From contig NC_068347.1 in NCBI RefSeq assembly GCF_014633365.1, forward strand, positions 28,438,116 to 28,502,115: a DNA stretch of 64,000 bases, read 5' to 3'. This document shows positions 61,698 to 64,000 of this stretch, piece by piece. The first letter of the stretch is position 1. Every line of letters begins with the position of its first letter. Under the pieces are notes generated by a model. It did no database searches. It worked only from the letters and a program-made list of their open reading frames with translations, and had not been told where the DNA came from. The DNA comes from Diospyros lotus (taxonomy: Eukaryota; Streptophyta; Magnoliopsida; Ericales; Ebenaceae). Made by a program: the position numbers and the translations under genes.

Positions 61698-62103
61698 TGT
61701 CACGAAATGACTGGTCATTTCCGCATTTAATTCCTTTGCATTTTTTAAATTCCAACACTACTGTTCGGTAGCAGCTAGTAGGGTGATACACTGCCATTTG
61801 GAATGTTTAGGCGTTAGCTAAATTAAGGTGGTGAACGGCTGGGTAGGAAGAAGACAAAAGGGAATATAGTTTGTTAGGAGTTGTACCAGGTGCGGGCCCA
61901 CCTCTGATAGGGGAATATCCCCCAAACGGCCTATATATATCTGTACACCTCTATCGTGAGGAATCACCATTGAGAATTATCAGAATTTGTTTCCTTCCTA
62001 TTTCTCTCTACTCTCTATTCTCCACACTTACTCAGCCACTTTTCCTTCACGGAACTCTTATCGGAGAAGGATTAATTCCTTCCTCAAGAGTGGGGTTGTG
62101 ACA
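61698..62103 (+). repeat. 3' LTR of gypsy A
   Basis: Same length and ends as 56064-56469. The differences are mainly transitions. Confidence 0.93.
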
Positions 62104-62129
62104 CAGGTGTGGCAAATTCGGTTGGAGAA

Positions 62130-64000
62130 ATGGCCGAAGGGACTAGAATGAAGCAACTTGAAGTCAGACTTGATACGTTGGAAATGGGGTTGCACCAAAC
62201 TCAGGAGGAGGTGGGTCTTGGTAGGGTTGAAAGCACTGCAGCTAGGGAGGCAGTGCAGGCATTGGATCAAGATATGAAGGTAGATCCCTCTTGACTTCAC
62301 ATGGAGATTACTAATGTCAACCAATGAATCAACGGAGTCCTAGAGATCATATCTAGGAGACCGTAGGCGAGTTTGCCAGCAAAGTTTCCCCCTAGAGCCA
62401 CTGCATGAGCTGGGAACTTGTCGCATGCTCCTGATTTATCAATAACAAATGATCGGTCAAAATTTGACCAGGAGGTCCAGGTAAGGGGCAATTACATTCC
62501 TCAGCCTCATAACGTTATGCCTAGGTTAGAAATTCCAATCTTTGAAGGGATAAGCCACGATGGTGGATTCAACGGTGGCCGAGAATCAGGGGGAGAACTT
62601 GCAGCATCATATCTCAATGGTATAGTTGATGCCCGGTTTCAAGGGTGGAGTTGGATGAGGAATGTATATAGGTAGCAAGAATTTGCAAAGGAATTCTGTG
62701 AGCAGTTTGGATAAAGATCTATGGCAGATGTTATTGAAAAATTTAACAAGCTGAAATAGGAGGGTTCCGTAATGGAGTACCAAGTACAGTTTGAGGAATT
62801 GAAGTCACTCATGCATGCTAAATTCCCATCCAACACTAACTAAGGCTTATTTTGTATCAAGTTTCATTAGCAGGTTGAGTGAGGAATTACGTCCTATGGT
62901 GAAAATGATGAACCCTGTTACTATGAAGTAGGTTGCGCCCAAGCTACAAGAGCTGGCACTGAAGGCTATATTTAGGAAACACAAGCTGCAGCCGAAGGCA
63001 TATCCTATGAGCGGCCAATCAATTGGAGGTGGTTTAAAAGCTGCCAGTTCTGTAGTTCAAAGAGGGACCTTAATTCGTAATGAGTTACCAAGCCCAGCCC
63101 AGGTTAAACATCTATGGAGCAGAAACGGCAGCTTGGGCTATGCTTTAGGTGTGGGGAAAAATACAGCCCTGGTCATCAATGTAAGAGGCAACTGTTGTAA
63201 ATGGAGGGGTTAGAAGAAAAAGTGGAAGGAGAAGAAGAGAAGAAAAGGAGGTGGCGGGCAAAGTAGAAAATGAAAAGGATGGGGCAGCAGGGGAGGAAGA
63301 TGGAGAAATCTCCCTGCATGCCTTGCAAGGCTGTCCATCTGGGAAGATAATTAAGGTAAAGGGAAATTACGGGAAGAGGAGATTGATGATTTTGATAGAC
63401 AGTGGCAACACCCACAGCTTCTTGATGAAGCCACTGCCATGGAACTGCAATGTCCCACATTGGCCACATTTCCCTTATCAGTCACAGTGGCCAATGGAAG
63501 CAAGATGATTAGTAGATACAAGTGTCAAAACTTTCAATGGAAAATGCAAGGGCAGGAGTTCACAGCAGATCTCAGAATCCTGAAATTGGGAGGATGTGAT
63601 AGTCCTTGGGGTGGATTGGATGAAAACTGTCAGCCCTCTAGTGCTCGATTTCAACAAACTAGAGGTAACATTAGAAATGGAGGGGAAGAAATTGACCTTG
63701 ACAGGCAGCTTAGAGACAGGAGAATGTAAATCAATTACAGGTAAGAAGATGTAGAAAATGCTTCAGCAGAAGGGCACTTCAGGTGCTCAATTGTACTCTC
63801 TATATGCTGTTGAATTGGAGTGGAGCTTAGTGAACATCTTATACCTGCAGCTGGTTCTACCTTACACTCTCTTACAGAGGTACATTCTCAGGACCCTTTG
63901 CATTTACTTTTGATTGAATTTGAGGATATATTTGCTAAGCCCACTACCTTACCCCCTAACCGATATTTTGACCACTCACCTAAAGCCAAATTTCGAACCT
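62130..64000 (+). pseudogene. gypsy B gag-protease (partial, many stops)
   Basis: It starts MAEGTRMKQLEVRLDTLE, parallel to the gag start of gypsy A. In several frames follow the gag core near 62650-62900 (EFAKEF, FNKLK, EELRPMVKMM), a zinc knuckle CFRCGEKYSPGHQC at about 63141-63182, and the protease active site LMILIDSGNTHSF at about 63385-63423, then VTVANGSKMISRYKCQNFQW. The end, near 63960, corresponds to the LPPNR..FDH segment before RT. There are at least six stops or frameshifts, many more than in gypsy A, so B is the older element. Confidence 0.85.

Larger units (their letters stand above)
56520..61710 (+). pseudogene. gypsy A gag-pol polyprotein, five stops and one MITE insertion
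   Basis: Domains in order. A coiled-coil N-terminus, then the gag core (WWLRKCKRLFEWY, WEEFSKKLCERFG). An intact zinc knuckle CFRCGDRYHPGHQC at about 57570. Protease LIDSGSTHS at 57798, cut by the MITE, continuing FLDESMAKKL at 58361. RT from about 59040 with VDYRQLN, the LVMPFGLTNAP motif and catalytic FFDDILVY at about 59416. RNase H with DHESLKFLL. Integrase zinc finger H-H-C-C (HESPLGGHSG...CDTCRRC) and the DDE residues in VVVDRLTK, VISDRDK and HPQSDGQTERVNQ. A C-terminal chromodomain-like VLVKWRGHTSKDSTWEYLP at 61561-61617. The frame ends at 61710, a few codons inside the 3' LTR. Stops are at 58915 (TGA), 59758 (TAG), 60604 (TAG), 61294 (TGA) and 61558 (TAG). Confidence 0.93.
56064..62103 (+). 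mobile_element. Ty3/gypsy element A, complete, chromodomain type, with a hAT insertion
   Basis: Two 406-bp LTRs (56064-56469 and 61698-62103) differ at about 19 positions by eye. The flanking 5-mers CAAGT (before 56064) and CAGGT (after 62103) are the target duplication with one change. The primer-binding site is at 56473, a purine tract GGAGGGGGAGT at 61687-61697. One gag-pol frame runs between, broken by a hAT MITE and five stop codons. It lies inside the leader of gypsy B. Confidence 0.93.
54987..64000 (+). mobile_element. Ty3/gypsy element B, interrupted by gypsy A and cut by the window end
   Basis: Its 5' LTR is 54987-55680, the primer-binding site is 55683-55694, and a leader runs to 56063. 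Gypsy A (56064-62103) sits there, and the sequence resumes at 62104 with gag from 62130. Gag and protease are closely related to those of gypsy A but carry many stops. Pol begins near the right edge of the window, where the last bases encode the start of the RT region. It inserted into the copia element after 54986; the expected duplication GCATG would be off the window. Confidence 0.8.

Overview
The window is nuclear DNA of a flowering plant: AT-rich, with GT-AG introns, long intergenic spacers full of AT and GA microsatellites, and a heavy load of plant LTR retrotransposons (Ty1/copia, Ty3/gypsy), LINEs (RTE, L1) and hAT- or Mutator-type non-autonomous DNA elements. The species cannot be named from the sequence. 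The long, transposon-filled introns point to a medium or large genome.

Four host genes are supported. (1) FCA (+), the C-terminal exons from 4617 to about 17119, with introns holding most of the first 17 kb of transposon debris. (2) A class III peroxidase most like PRX40 (-), 17598-18992, four exons, 338 residues, tail-to-tail with FCA. (3) A group IIc WRKY factor most like WRKY48 (-), 33302-34756, three exons, 315 residues. (4) Prefoldin subunit 3 (PFD3) (-), the last three exons at 47488-48155. From memory of the Arabidopsis map, FCA/PRX40 are neighbours (At4g16280/At4g16270) and PFD3/WRKY48 are neighbours (At5g49510/At5g49520), so this window joins two microsyntenic pairs that lie on different Arabidopsis chromosomes.

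Layout. 1-17114: FCA introns with a hAT-like MITE, an L1 relic, an RTE LINE with a 13-bp target-site duplication (TSD), a copia element carrying a captured SR-splicing-factor RRM, a Mutator-like MITE, a small hAT MITE and a truncated copia element. 17115-19100: end of FCA and the peroxidase gene. 20537-27869: a decayed full-length copia element (-) with both LTRs. 27870-33301: spacer without a recognisable gene. 33302-35100: WRKY gene and promoter. 37785-39314: a 1.53-kb near-palindromic fold-back element with a 9-bp TSD. 39324-47487: microsatellite-rich spacer. 47488-48155: PFD3. 48156-64000: apparently one giant PFD3 intron, or the breakpoint of that gene, holding a nested stack: copia, invaded by a hAT MITE, a solo LTR and gypsy B; gypsy B invaded by gypsy A; gypsy A invaded by another hAT MITE.

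The four genes are not an operon or pathway. The most unusual features are the RRM-carrying copia element, the fold-back element with a one-armed minisatellite, the nested retroelements with readable TSDs, a gypsy LTR with an internal 331-bp duplication that includes the start of the primer-binding site, and a GC-AG intron in the peroxidase gene.
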